Positions 1 to 10,393 of a DNA stretch of 64,000 nt are shown here, in pieces; within the stretch, counting starts at the first letter, position 1; each line of letters begins with the position of its first letter. Below the pieces are notes generated by a model. It did no database searches, had not been told where the DNA came from, and was given only the letters and a program-made list of their open reading frames with translations. This DNA is from Hellea sp. (GTDB lineage Bacteria > Pseudomonadota > Alphaproteobacteria > Caulobacterales > Maricaulaceae): assembly GCA_029250925.1 (NCBI GenBank), contig JAQXEH010000052.1:1-64000 (forward strand), given 5' to 3'. A program made the position numbers and the translations under genes.

Positions 1-1521
1 CCAACCCGCTCCTTTAAATCCATATGTTTCTGGCCCAGATTGCGGCTCATCATAAGTAACCATAACAAGATAAGTTGGATCATCATAAGGAAATGCCCCA
101 ACAAACGAAGTAACTAAACGATCTTTATCATAACCACCTTTAGTTGGCTTTTCAGCAGTTCCCGTTTTTCCTAATACACCATAACCTAGAACATCCGCAT
201 TTTTTCCAGTTCCGTGAGTAACAACGTATCTCATCATATCTTTCACTGAATTTGATGTTTCAGAAGAAAATACTCGCCGAGTTTCCAGCTGTGAGTTGGG
301 GTTATATTTTAATATGGTGGGCGATATATATAAACCATCATTAAGCGTAGCGCCTATAGCAGATGCTAAGGCCAAAGGAGTAACCGAAATGCCATGCCCG
401 TATGATACAGTAACTGTTGTTAAATCAATCCAATTGGATTGCAATTGAGGCTTAGTGCTTTCAAATAACTCTATAGGAGCCCTATCAAATAAACCTAATT
501 CTTGTAAGTATTTTTTTTGCTGGTCACCACCTACCCTTAAGGCCAACATAGCAGTTCCCCGATTAGAGCTCTCAGCTAATATTTCAGGCATAGCAAGGGG
601 AATTTTACTTGGGTGGTCATCACGAATAAATTTATTACGAACTCTAAAGGGCTCATGAACTGGATAAGTTTCTGTCAAGGAGGACACTTCATCCTCTAAA
701 GCCATGGCCATTGTTAGAGGCTTGAAAACTGAACCCAAATCGTAGGTGGACATAGTTGCATTATTAAATTCATCTCTAGGGTCAGATACCCCTGGATTGT
801 TCGGGTCATAATTTGGCAAACTGACCATAGAGAGTATTTCACCGGTCTTAATGTTTAAAACAATTCCTGCATTGGACAGAGAGCGGTGCTTTTGCATACC
901 ATTTCGCAACGCATCATAAACAGCATACTGCACGCGCATATCAATTGAGAGATTTATTGCTTCAAATTCACCCGATGATAGTTCTTTGTTAAAGGCACGC
1001 TCGGACCCTGCTGTACCGATGAGATCAGGGTCAGTGTGGCCCACTATGTGAGATGCTAGATTTCTACGAGGGTAAACCCTTTTTAATTCTTCACGAAAAG
1101 TTACTCCGGGTAGACCAAGCGCAAATAAAGCTTGCCGCTCCTTTGGATTAAGACCTCGTTCAATTCGTACAAATGATTTTGGTGAATTTATTCGCTTAGA
1201 TAAGTCATTAACGTCAAGCAAAGGTCTCACTGAAGAAATTTTTTGTATAGTTTCTGAACTATTCCAAATTTTTTTCGGTTCAACGTAAAGAGAATAAGTT
1301 CTTAAAGTAGTTGCCAGCACTTGACTGTTGCGGTCGTGTATATCAGCCCTAAAAGTTTCAACCGATGAAGAAAGAAAATTAGAGGCCTGCTTTTTACCAG
1401 ATAGGGAAACAAAGCCCAGCCTAATTATTACTAATAATAAAATTAACACAAAAAGAGCTACGCCAAACTTAATTCTCACGCGTGCCTCAGCTATAGGTTT
1501 AAAATCATCCTCCAAAAACAT
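1..1521 (-). CDS. ftsI: Peptidoglycan D,D-transpeptidase FtsI / PBP3, 3' end runs off the window
   Basis: Hand translation of the minus strand from ATG at 1521 gives MFLEDDFKPIAEARVRIKFGVALFVLILLLVIIRLGF...; contains NIKTGEILSMVSLPNYDPN and the STYDLGSVFKPLT (SxxK) region; lies downstream of ftsL/rsmH/mraZ. Absent from the ORF track because it has no stop inside the window. Confidence 0.93.
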   Translation of the reverse strand, partial: MFLEDDFKPIAEARVRIKFGVALFVLILLLVIIRLGFVSLSGKKQASNFLSSSVETFRADIHDRNSQVLATTLRTYSLYVEPKKIWNSSETIQKISSVRPLLDVNDLSKRINSPKSFVRIERGLNPKERQALFALGLPGVTFREELKRVYPRRNLASHIVGHTDPDLIGTAGSERAFNKELSSGEFEAINLSIDMRVQYAVYDALRNGMQKHRSLSNAGIVLNIKTGEILSMVSLPNYDPNNPGVSDPRDEFNNATMSTYDLGSVFKPLTMAMALEDEVSSLTETYPVHEPFRVRNKFIRDDHPSKIPLAMPEILAESSNRGTAMLALRVGGDQQKKYLQELGLFDRAPIELFESTKPQLQSNWIDLTTVTVSYGHGISVTPLALASAIGATLNDGLYISPTILKYNPNSQLETRRVFSSETSNSVKDMMRYVVTHGTGKNADVLGYGVLGKTGTAEKPTKGGYDKDRLVTSFVGAFPYDDPTYLVMVTYDEPQSGPETYGFKGAGW

Positions 1522-1558
1522 GGTACTGTTTTTTTCAAAAGAGGCGCCGTTGTTAAAC

Positions 1559-1897
1559 TTAATCAATCTTGGCCTCCCTTAACGTGAATTCATTTACTAT
1601 ATCACCGATTGATATAATGTTCTCTGAGCTTATAGGTTGAAGCTTTAGGTAAATATCTGACAAATTTCTCAGGCGGTCAGGGTTCTCTAAAAATGCAATT
1701 TCAGCCTTAAGTACTCTTATGGCATTTTCCTCCTTAAGCACCAGACGCTCTAATCTTAGAACCTCTTGATTTGCAGTTTGTGATCGTGTTTTTACGTAGT
1801 ATAGAGCAATAATTAATGCCACCCCAATTATGAGCATAAAAATTCCTGTCATGCGGCGTGCAATATGTAAATTATTAGGAATATAAACTTCACTCAT
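1559..1897 (-). CDS. ftsL: Cell division protein FtsL-like
   Basis: 112 aa with one N-terminal TM segment and a coiled-coil, between rsmH and ftsI. Confidence 0.8.
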   Translation of the reverse strand: MSEVYIPNNLHIARRMTGIFMLIIGVALIIALYYVKTRSQTANQEVLRLERLVLKEENAIRVLKAEIAFLENPDRLRNLSDIYLKLQPISSENIISIGDIVNEFTLREAKID

Positions 1898-2873
1898 GAT
1901 AATTTCCTATCTGGTCCAGCCCAATTACATCGGGCAACAATCGGTCGTCTGCTTTGAGTGGGATTTTATCTGTTCTTATAGCATATCGTAGTTTTGCAGA
2001 TCTTGAACGCGGGTTTTCTTTGATTTCATTTTTCTGAGGTTTGATTACAGACCTTTTTCCATCGATAAAACTTTGTTCAGTGGCAACTTTCTTTTGCTCA
2101 GGCGCATAACGAGACACTGAGGCCGTATCTCCTGTGCGTCTTCTTAAAAATGACTTTACTATTCGGTCTTCGAGAGAATGAAAAGTTACAACCAATAATC
2201 TTCCACCTGGCTTGAGGACCCTTTCAGCCGCACAAAGACCTTTATACAGTTCACCTAATTCATCATTTATAAAAATCCTTAGCGCCTGAAATATACGGGT
2301 GGCTGGATGTATTTTTCCACTTCGTCCTAATGTTTTTTCAATAATAGAAGCAAGGTCAGCTGTAGTTTCTATGTATTTAGTCTGTCTAGAGCTTATAATG
2401 GCACCAGCAGCTCTACGCGAGTATTTTTCCTCCCCATAAACCCTGAAAATTTTTACTAAGTCATCATAGGGTAGTAAATTTACAGCATCCGCAGCAGAAG
2501 CGCCCTTAGTGCTCATTCTCATATCTAAAGGTCCTGAGCGCATAAAAGAAAAACCTCTTTCTGCACGATCGATCTGCATAGAGGAAACACCGATATCCAT
2601 AACGACTGCATCAACCCTTGGCAGATCAATTCTGTCCATTTCTGAAAACTTAGTTTCTATCAAACTAAATCGATTGCTATATTTAACTTGCAATTCTTCA
2701 GCCCGATTATGGACATTTGGATCGCGATCTAAGCCTATTACATTACACATTTTTGCGTTTAAAAAAGCTTCGCTATACCCACCATTACCGAATGTAGCAT
2801 CAACATATAAACCGCTATCTTTTAAATCCATTGCTGCGATTACTTCCGGCAACATAACTGGATAATGCATCAC
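1890..2873 (-). CDS. rsmH: 16S rRNA (cytosine(1402)-N(4))-methyltransferase RsmH
   Basis: HYPVMLPEVI...DATFGNGGYSEAFL, GVSSMQIDRAERGFSF, VVTFHSLEDRIVK motifs. Confidence 0.96.
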   Translation of the reverse strand: MMHYPVMLPEVIAAMDLKDSGLYVDATFGNGGYSEAFLNAKMCNVIGLDRDPNVHNRAEELQVKYSNRFSLIETKFSEMDRIDLPRVDAVVMDIGVSSMQIDRAERGFSFMRSGPLDMRMSTKGASAADAVNLLPYDDLVKIFRVYGEEKYSRRAAGAIISSRQTKYIETTADLASIIEKTLGRSGKIHPATRIFQALRIFINDELGELYKGLCAAERVLKPGGRLLVVTFHSLEDRIVKSFLRRRTGDTASVSRYAPEQKKVATEQSFIDGKRSVIKPQKNEIKENPRSRSAKLRYAIRTDKIPLKADDRLLPDVIGLDQIGNYHE

Positions 2874-3340
2874 CTAACACCTCCAGAATTGATAGTTTTT
2901 AAGATGTGTCGACTTTCTCTAGCAAACGCCAAAATGGAATCCCTTCTCTCCTCGAGTAATTCAGGATTCCAAATTTCAAAACTTCTACCCAGACCCACAA
3001 AAGTTACCCTACCATTAAGCCTTGCAAATTCATGCATATCCTTAGGTAAAGATACACGCCCGCCACCATCAAATGCCAATTGTCGTGATGAAGCAAATAT
3101 TGCATATTGTAGCGCTGAACGTTCAGAGTCGTAATGTTCCTTTCGGTCCAAAGAAGCTTGGAAGTCCTCCATTAAAGATACACCACCACCCTCTAAATAG
3201 TTTCCATCAAGACTGGGCCAAATAACAATTCCATCAAAGGGTGATCTCATACTATCATTAGTTATTGTAGAACGAAAATCGGCTGGCACAGAGACACGCC
3301 CCTTTGCGTCTAAAATATTTGTCACGGTTGACAAGAACAT
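2870..3340 (-). CDS. mraZ: Transcriptional regulator MraZ
   Basis: MFLSTVTNILDAKGRVSVPADFR; start moved from 3352 to the internal MFLS; dcw position. Confidence 0.92.
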   Translation of the reverse strand: MFLSTVTNILDAKGRVSVPADFRSTITNDSMRSPFDGIVIWPSLDGNYLEGGGVSLMEDFQASLDRKEHYDSERSALQYAIFASSRQLAFDGGGRVSLPKDMHEFARLNGRVTFVGLGRSFEIWNPELLEERRDSILAFARESRHILKTINSGGVR

Positions 3341-3383
3341 GAAAACACCCACTTCAAAGCAAGGAATTTAATAAATATTTGTA

Positions 3384-3409
3384 TGGGATAACATGGGATT
3401 GTATGGGAT
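3384..3409 (+). promoter_or_regulatory. Three TGGGAT direct repeats at exact 10-bp period, candidate MraZ operator
   Basis: tatgggataacatgggattgtatgggata; TGGGAT at 3384, 3394 and 3404, 44 bp upstream of the mraZ start. Confidence 0.7.
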
Positions 3410-3505
3410 ACAATGCCAAATTAATAAAAAATTAGTAATTTTATATAGATTTAACAACAGAAATTATTCTGAATTTTTGCGTTATAAAAAAGGGAAAGTT
3501 TAAAT

Positions 3506-3872
3506 GTCGTAGGGCCTATAAGCCGGGTTCTGTATCTGCAAATGCAGTGATGATCATTCCTCTAGTAGCATTATTACTAATACTCTCAAGCGACGCACCC
3601 GAACAGCGATGATAAAGCACATCACATGCCGTTCCTATTTGGTCTTGCTCCAGATGGGGTTTACCATGCCGCTAAAGTTACCTTCAACGCGGTGCGCTCT
3701 TACCGCACCCTTTCAGCTTTTCCTAGGCATGCCTAGGTAGTTTTCTTTCTGTGGCACTATCCCTAAACTGACACATATGTATCAATTTGCCGGGCGTTAC
3801 CCGGCATCCTGCTTTATTGGAGCCCGGACTTTCCTCGAATAATAATTACTCGCGATCACCCAACCCTACGAC
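3506..3872 (-). ncRNA. rnpB: RNase P RNA, bacterial type A
   Basis: Minus strand has GAGGAAAGTCCGGGCTCC, GGGTGCGGTAAGAGCGCACCGCG and ACAGAACCCGGCTTATAGGCCCTACGAC; termini gtcgtaggg/ccctacgac pair. Confidence 0.96.
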
Positions 3873-3937
3873 AGAAATAATTAAGCTTTGTTTTAACACA
3901 CAAGTCAAGATAGACTATAAAAAAAAGAGGTAATTAA

Positions 3938-5656
3938 ATGCGAAAACTTTTGAGCTTCATTATCGTGTTGGCTTTATTTGGATATGGTGAAAATTCTTAC
4001 TCCCAAAAAGAAAGTATAACCATATATCAAGCAAATAAAGTCTTAACTGTTGACCCAAAAATGGCTGAATCTGAAGCAATCGCAGTCAATAAATATGGAA
4101 AAATAATTTCAGTTGATACCTTTAGTAACCTCAAAGACAGATTTTATAACGCAGAAATAAATTATAAATTTAGAGACAAAGTTATTATACCCGGCCTTAT
4201 AGATCCGCATGTCCACATGACATTAGGTTCTATGATGTATGGCCTAGACTTTATTCCTCCTTGGGAAATGGAAACCCCATCCGGAAAAGTTAAGGGCCTT
4301 TCAAACAAATACGATCTGATTGAAAGAATTACCGAATTAGAAAAAAATTCGCAAGATGGTCCTCTCATATTATATGGCTACCATGATCTAGTCCAAGGCA
4401 AACTTTCACGAGAAGACTTAGATAAAATTTCACAAACGCGACCTATATTTATTTGGCACTATTCTGGCCATGACTTTTATCTTAATTCCGCTGCAATTAA
4501 AAAATCAAATCTTTCAAAAAAACTCGCAAATAAGTTCGATGGCATAGGCTTGAATGAAAATGGGGAGTTAAATGGAAGAATTTATGAAGATGCAGCTTTA
4601 GCTTTATTTAAAACGTTAGCTCCAGAACTAATGTCCTCCTCCCACATAAAAAAGGGATGGGAAGGCTATGAAAACATTTTATCAAGATCAGGAGTAACTT
4701 CAGTCGCAGAAATGGGGTATGGTATTTTTGGAATTCAAACCGAAGATTTTTTCACAAACAACTTTTATACGGAAGAAGACCATTATCGTCTTTTTCAAGT
4801 ACCCGAACACAGGGCATTTAATAAAGAATTTGGTGAGAACAAAATAAAGAAAATAAACGAGCTAAGTAAGGAAAAAGGCAGAAGTGCTCGAGTCTTGAAA
4901 CAAGTGAAACTATTTACTGATGCAGCATTTTATTCTCAAACAATGAAAATGTTAGAGCCCGGTTACATAGGAGGTCAAAGCAGTGGAAAAACAGGACTTT
5001 TAGTTACTGAACCCAATAAATTGGCTGACACAATAAAAGAGTACTGGGATGAAGGTATTGATATTCATATCCACTCTAATGGAGACGCGGCTCAAGATGT
5101 CACACTCGACGCATTCGAAAAGCAAAAGGGAGGGAGCAAGGGTCAGCGTTTCATAATAGAACATGGAGGTCTATTTTTACCAGAACAGATATCCAAAGCA
5201 GCAAAGTTAGGGGTTGGTCTATCAGTAGCCTCCCACTACGTAAAATACATGGGAGATGATTATAAAGACGCTATAGGCAAAAAAACACAATATATAACAC
5301 CTCTTGCTTCCGCATTTAAAGCTGGGATTCATACCACATTGCATTCAGATGCACCGCTAGCACCTCCCCAACCACTTGTAGCCGCAAGCGTCCACATGAC
5401 GCGAAGAACGAGGCAAGGTAATATAAGTACTCCAAGTGAAAGGATTACTCCGGTGCAGGCGCTAAGAGCAATTACAATTGAAGCCGCTTGGTCTTTAGGT
5501 TTAGATAAAGAGATCGGATCGATTGAAGTAGGCAAGAGAGCCGATTTCACCATTCTCGATGAAAACCCACTGACTACAAAGGCAGAAGAATGGCCAAATA
5601 TTAAAATTCATGGGACATTTGTGAATGGAATTTTTAAAAAAATAAATATTAAATGA
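3938..5656 (+). CDS. Exported YtcJ-like amidohydrolase
   Basis: N-terminal signal peptide; IPGLIDPHVHMT, DIHIHSNGDAAQD, FIIEHGG, C-terminal GSIEVGKRADFTILDENPL. Confidence 0.88.
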   Translation: MRKLLSFIIVLALFGYGENSYSQKESITIYQANKVLTVDPKMAESEAIAVNKYGKIISVDTFSNLKDRFYNAEINYKFRDKVIIPGLIDPHVHMTLGSMMYGLDFIPPWEMETPSGKVKGLSNKYDLIERITELEKNSQDGPLILYGYHDLVQGKLSREDLDKISQTRPIFIWHYSGHDFYLNSAAIKKSNLSKKLANKFDGIGLNENGELNGRIYEDAALALFKTLAPELMSSSHIKKGWEGYENILSRSGVTSVAEMGYGIFGIQTEDFFTNNFYTEEDHYRLFQVPEHRAFNKEFGENKIKKINELSKEKGRSARVLKQVKLFTDAAFYSQTMKMLEPGYIGGQSSGKTGLLVTEPNKLADTIKEYWDEGIDIHIHSNGDAAQDVTLDAFEKQKGGSKGQRFIIEHGGLFLPEQISKAAKLGVGLSVASHYVKYMGDDYKDAIGKKTQYITPLASAFKAGIHTTLHSDAPLAPPQPLVAASVHMTRRTRQGNISTPSERITPVQALRAITIEAAWSLGLDKEIGSIEVGKRADFTILDENPLTTKAEEWPNIKIHGTFVNGIFKKINIK

Positions 5657-6561
5657 GTATTCCTAACATCGATGAAATTAGGTTTGAACTTAGTAGTGGT
5701 TCCGAAGCAGCACTTTCCATATCACTAGCACTGATGATGTTTGCGGTGGCGCTAAGCTTGAAATTAGAACACTTTCGTTTTTTTAAAGAAAATCCAAAAA
5801 TATACTTTACAGGAGTAATATCACAAATTATTTTTTTACCCGCGTTAACGGTTATATTATGCTCTCTTACAAACCCTCATCCTAGTGTAGCACTTGGAAT
5901 GATTTTAATTGCCTGCTGCCCAGGCGGCAATGTGTCAAATCTATTAACAATGTTTGGAAAAGGTAATACTGCCTTATCCGTTTCCTTAACTGCGACAAGC
6001 AGTCTAGCTGCAGCTTTCATAACGCCGCTATCTATTATTTTTTGGTGCGGGCTTTATAAGCCTACTCAAAATCTATTATCCGAAATAACTTTTGATAAAC
6101 TAAATTTTTTATTCAACACATTCCTGATCTTAGCACTCCCCTTACTAATAGGTATTTCTCTACTTTATTTATCTCCCGCGTTTGCCAAAAAAATTCATAA
6201 GTCAGTATCCCTCGTTTCTGCATTTTCTTTACTAACGATTATAGTACTCTCGTTTATCGAATATTTTGAAGTCTTTTTACAAATTGGTATGGGTATAATA
6301 GCCTTGATTATTACTCACAACACATTGGCATTTATGCTTGGTTACCTTTCAGGGTTGACATGTAATGCTTCTAAGGCCTCTGCACGCTCACTTACTTTTG
6401 AAATAGGCATTCAAAACTCAGGGCTAGGGATAGTAATTTTACTCACACAACTTGAGGGAATTGGAGGAGCAGGCATAGTTGCAGGTTTGTGGGGTATTTG
6501 GCATATAATTGCAGGGGTATTCTTGGTGAGCTTTTTCAAATGGAAAGATAGTTATGTATGA
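5653..6561 (+). CDS. BASS (bile acid:sodium symporter) family transporter
   Basis: Polytopic membrane protein with CCPGGNVSNLLT and FEIGIQNSGLGIV motifs. Confidence 0.88.
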   Translation: MSIPNIDEIRFELSSGSEAALSISLALMMFAVALSLKLEHFRFFKENPKIYFTGVISQIIFLPALTVILCSLTNPHPSVALGMILIACCPGGNVSNLLTMFGKGNTALSVSLTATSSLAAAFITPLSIIFWCGLYKPTQNLLSEITFDKLNFLFNTFLILALPLLIGISLLYLSPAFAKKIHKSVSLVSAFSLLTIIVLSFIEYFEVFLQIGMGIIALIITHNTLAFMLGYLSGLTCNASKASARSLTFEIGIQNSGLGIVILLTQLEGIGGAGIVAGLWGIWHIIAGVFLVSFFKWKDSYV

Positions 6562-8332
6562 TCTTAAAATAATTGGTGGATTAATTTATGATGGAAAGGG
6601 AACCAAACCATTCAAAGCAAATATTGCTATTAAAGATGGCATTATTATTGAGGTCGGTGAATGCAAGCTGGATTCCAGAGAAATAATAATTGCGAATGAC
6701 TACATAATTACTCCAGGATTTATTGACCTGCATACCCATTACGATGGTCAGATATCATGGGACGAAGAGATGAAACCCTCAGTTAACCATGGAGTAACAA
6801 CTACTGTTTTAGGAAACTGCGGAGTAGGCTTTGCTCCCTGCCGGAAAAGTGACAGAACCAAACTAATTAATTTAATGGAAGGAGTTGAAGATATTCCGGG
6901 AACTGCACTTCATGAGGGTATAACTTGGGAATGGGAAACATTTCCTGAGTACATGGACGCTATAGATGCCTTGCCTCATACTATTGATTTTGCAGTGATG
7001 GTACCACATGATCCATTGCGAGTTTATGTCATGGGTGAAAGAGCAGTCTCTAATCAACCCGCGACAAAAAAAGATATATCTCAAATGAAGGAGTTAACAA
7101 GAGAGGCGCTTGAAGCTGGGGCTATCGGTTTTTCGATTGGTCGGAGTGACTTTCATAAAAGCTCTAAAGGCGAATGGACGCCTGGCTCAGAGGCAGGTAA
7201 AAGTGAACTAGTAGGAATTGCATCTGCATTCAAAGGATTAAAGCATGGAGTACTTCAGGCCGTAAATGATTTCGACATGCTGAGACCAGAGGATAATTTC
7301 GATAAAGAATTTGACCTAATGGAAGATTTTTTTATGGCAGCCTCTAGCCACAAAGGATCAATTTCATTGATGGAGAGAGATTTTGCCCCTAATGACTGGA
7401 AACAGATTATAAAACGCACAGAAGGTATGAATAAAAATGGCTCTGATATATATTTTCAGGTAGCGCCAAGAGCAATTGGTTCCTTTGCTGGCTTAGATTG
7501 CACATTCCATCCATTAATGGCATTTCCAAGTTATATTGAGATAAGCGGTAAACCTTTATCTGAAAGGGTAGCTATTCTGAGAAAAACTGAGTTCAGAAAT
7601 AAAATATTATCAGAGACCCCCCAAAAGCTTTCAGGTAAAAATAGCTCCATACCTCCAATGATTGACTTATTAATTGAAAATTTTGAGCAGATAGCTGAAA
7701 AACAATTTAAATTAAATTATGAAGGCCATGTTGATTATGAACAAAGTCCTAAAAACTCAATTGCATCGTTAGCAAGACAAAACAATTTGAGTGTATGGGA
7801 ACAAGTATATAATATGCTGCTTGAAGATGATGGCAAAGCTTTAATCTATTATCCTGTTTATAACTATTATGAAATGAACTATGATAATGTACTCGCAATG
7901 ATGAGACATCCACAGTCACTCATGGGACTATCAGATGGGGGAGCTCATGTAGCCACTATATGTGATGCAAGCTTTTCGACTTATTTATTATCTCACTGGA
8001 CTAGAGACAGAATCGCACAAGGACTTGAGGGGATTGACCTATCTAAAGCAATTATGATGCTAACATCAAAAATTTCTAATTATCTAAATCTTGATGATAG
8101 AGGAATCATAGAGTCTGGAAAAAGGGCTGATATAAATATTATTGATTACGAAAAACTATCACTTGATATGCCTAAAATGGTCGCAGATCTACCTACAGGA
8201 AGCCAAAGGCTATTACAGGGCGTTCGAGGATATAAATATACAATTGTTAAAGGTGAAAAGGTTATTATAAATAATGAATTAACCAATGCCCGACCGGGAA
8301 GGCTTATAAGAGCAGGAAAATATATTAATTAG
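6554..8332 (+). CDS. N-acyl-D-amino-acid deacylase-like amidohydrolase
   Basis: [59 protein letters not shown]. Confidence 0.85.
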   Translation: MYDLKIIGGLIYDGKGTKPFKANIAIKDGIIIEVGECKLDSREIIIANDYIITPGFIDLHTHYDGQISWDEEMKPSVNHGVTTTVLGNCGVGFAPCRKSDRTKLINLMEGVEDIPGTALHEGITWEWETFPEYMDAIDALPHTIDFAVMVPHDPLRVYVMGERAVSNQPATKKDISQMKELTREALEAGAIGFSIGRSDFHKSSKGEWTPGSEAGKSELVGIASAFKGLKHGVLQAVNDFDMLRPEDNFDKEFDLMEDFFMAASSHKGSISLMERDFAPNDWKQIIKRTEGMNKNGSDIYFQVAPRAIGSFAGLDCTFHPLMAFPSYIEISGKPLSERVAILRKTEFRNKILSETPQKLSGKNSSIPPMIDLLIENFEQIAEKQFKLNYEGHVDYEQSPKNSIASLARQNNLSVWEQVYNMLLEDDGKALIYYPVYNYYEMNYDNVLAMMRHPQSLMGLSDGGAHVATICDASFSTYLLSHWTRDRIAQGLEGIDLSKAIMMLTSKISNYLNLDDRGIIESGKRADINIIDYEKLSLDMPKMVADLPTGSQRLLQGVRGYKYTIVKGEKVIINNELTNARPGRLIRAGKYIN

Positions 8333-9063
8333 ATTTCTAATAAACTTTTTATTATCTCCATTGTCATAATATCTATTATTCCGTCCACCTGGTCTTGACG
8401 GTACCGCCTTTGAATAGCAAAAATGATATCAACCGTATTCTGGTCCATGACGCCATTAACACATGCGGAGTAACCCAACTTAGCTAAACCTGTCTGAACA
8501 ATAGATATGACTCTATCTCTATCATTTAATTCAAATAAAACTCTACGATCATTAGTCTTAATTAGAGGCCATTTTCCCAGGCCTTTGGATGCCATATGTT
8601 GCCAGGGGAAGTGCTCGCCAGGATCCTTCTTTCTTGAAGGAGCAATATCACTGTGACCAAGAAATTCGAGCCTGCCATGTTGATTAATTATTCTTTTTGA
8701 CAAAGCAATTACTGCGTTTAATTGTTCATTTTTATATTCAGGTATTCTTCCATCCGCATTTAAATAGTTGTGACCACCGTTGACAATTTCTATACCTATA
8801 GAACAGGAGTTTATATCCTTTTCTCCCTTCCAACTCGAAATACCAGCATGCCAAGCGCGCTTATTTTCAGGTACCAATTGATAGATTTCACCATTTTCAA
8901 ATACTAAATAATGAGAACTTACTTTAGATTTTTCATCACAAAGTCTATCCAAAGCTTCTTTGCCCGTTTTCATGCCCGTGTAGTGCATTACTAACAATGA
9001 TATAGGCAGAGCCCTATGATCAAAGTTGGGGCTGTGAGAACGAAATATTCTCAAATCACTCAT
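8329..9063 (-). CDS. N-acetylmuramoyl-L-alanine amidase, AmpD-like with C-terminal peptidoglycan-binding-like domain
   Basis: VMHYTGMKTGKEALDRL...SSHYLV, SIGIEIVNGG, FLGHSDIAPSRKKDPGEHFPW. Confidence 0.9.
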   Translation of the reverse strand: MSDLRIFRSHSPNFDHRALPISLLVMHYTGMKTGKEALDRLCDEKSKVSSHYLVFENGEIYQLVPENKRAWHAGISSWKGEKDINSCSIGIEIVNGGHNYLNADGRIPEYKNEQLNAVIALSKRIINQHGRLEFLGHSDIAPSRKKDPGEHFPWQHMASKGLGKWPLIKTNDRRVLFELNDRDRVISIVQTGLAKLGYSACVNGVMDQNTVDIIFAIQRRYRQDQVDGIIDIMTMEIIKSLLEI

Positions 9064-9080
9064 TTTTTTCTTCCATAAAT

Positions 9081-9938
9081 TTAACCAGGAGTCCTTTTAG
9101 CAATAACATAAACACAAGGTATAATCAGTAGGGCACCCAGATAATAGCGCAGATATATAACCTCCCCTAAAAATATAACACCTAAAATACATGCAAATAG
9201 AGTTTGAATTAGCGTTAGGGGCACTATCATTGATACATCATACTTTTTTATTAACCCAAAATATTGCCCATGCGCAAATATTGAAACAAAAACTGCCGCA
9301 TAACCCCCAGCAATAAGTAATTTCCATTTAGCAATCTCATAGGCATAAAATTGACCATCTTCGAAAAGCATTGTTGTTAATCCAGAAAAAACAAACACCA
9401 AAACTGCCATCCATGCAACATATTGTTGCCATGCTACTTTGCCAACACCTTTCATCAAAACAGAACCTGTGGCTAAGGATAAATAAGCGCAAACTATCCA
9501 AACCAGACCTATATCAAACTGTAAGGCATTGGGCTCATAAATCATCAACATAGTACCAGATAACGCTCCCAAAATAGCGAGTAACCTTACACGCCCTATT
9601 CTCTCATTTAAAAACAGAACTGAAAGAATTGCAGCAAATGGAATTAGCATATGGGAAACAATAGAGCCACCGGAAGCAGGTGCAGTTTGCAATCCTGTAT
9701 ATAAAAAACCTAAATGCACTGGCCCTACGAACAAACAAACTAAAGAAAGTCTTTTCCATTTGTTCGGCAAGGGCTTCAATAAAAAAGGAAACATGATTAA
9801 AATTGCAAAACAACTTCTAATAAACGCTAAAAAAAATGGAGGAATTGGTGCAGAGGATAAAGCCCATGCACTTATTACAAAATTCCCCCCCCAGCAAAGG
9901 CAACACAATAATATAATTAAAAAATCAACCTTTCGCAT
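9081..9938 (-). CDS. EamA/DMT family transporter
   Basis: About 10 TM segments; CLCWGGNFVISAWAL; likely start is the internal MRKVDFL. Confidence 0.87.
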   Translation of the reverse strand: MRKVDFLIILLCCLCWGGNFVISAWALSSAPIPPFFLAFIRSCFAILIMFPFLLKPLPNKWKRLSLVCLFVGPVHLGFLYTGLQTAPASGGSIVSHMLIPFAAILSVLFLNERIGRVRLLAILGALSGTMLMIYEPNALQFDIGLVWIVCAYLSLATGSVLMKGVGKVAWQQYVAWMAVLVFVFSGLTTMLFEDGQFYAYEIAKWKLLIAGGYAAVFVSIFAHGQYFGLIKKYDVSMIVPLTLIQTLFACILGVIFLGEVIYLRYYLGALLIIPCVYVIAKRTPG

Positions 9939-9974
9939 GGGATTGCATAGCAAGGAGCATTAATTGGTCAAGAA

Positions 9975-10328
9975 CTAATCCTCAACTGACCATCCATCAG
10001 GTGTATTATGGGCTTCAATAATTGGGCCATCTGAAGCATTTGAGTCTTTAGAATACTTAGATCTTTTTGTTTTTGCGTTTGGTTCACCCCGAAACGCCTT
10101 AGTGGATCTAAAAAGGGGTGAGCGGCCGCCTGATAGTCTCGAGCGAAGCTTTAAGTAGGTAAAAATGATTAGTCCAAAGAAGAACAAAATAAGCAATGAG
10201 AGAAAAACAATCCCTGACAAAACAAAAGTCAAAAATACACTTATCATCAACGCCAAAATAAATATAGTATTTTTCACTATTCGTGAAAGGAGAGTATTTT
10301 GACTAATTATGTTTTTAATGAATTCCAT
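9975..10328 (-). CDS. Hypothetical membrane protein
   Basis: Intact ORF with two hydrophobic segments and a basic tail, in a run of same-strand genes. Confidence 0.6.
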   Translation of the reverse strand: MEFIKNIISQNTLLSRIVKNTIFILALMISVFLTFVLSGIVFLSLLILFFFGLIIFTYLKLRSRLSGGRSPLFRSTKAFRGEPNAKTKRSKYSKDSNASDGPIIEAHNTPDGWSVED

Positions 10329-10393
10329 ACCTATTACTTTGGTGTGCTACATTCAAAGGTCAATAGAAAGAATAAAAGAACATAACAAATTAG

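Noticed and set aside
455-1582. Plus-strand ORFs of 67 and 84 aa
   Set aside because: Antisense to or overlapping ftsI, which is open on the minus strand to the window edge and was omitted by the ORF caller for lack of a stop.
2509-2865. 118-aa plus-strand ORF
   Set aside because: Lies antisense within rsmH, whose protein is clearly conserved; composition is that of a shadow frame.
3506-3872. Hairpin-rich block initially considered as a mobile-element end or unknown RNA
   Set aside because: Complement matches bacterial RNase P RNA signatures.
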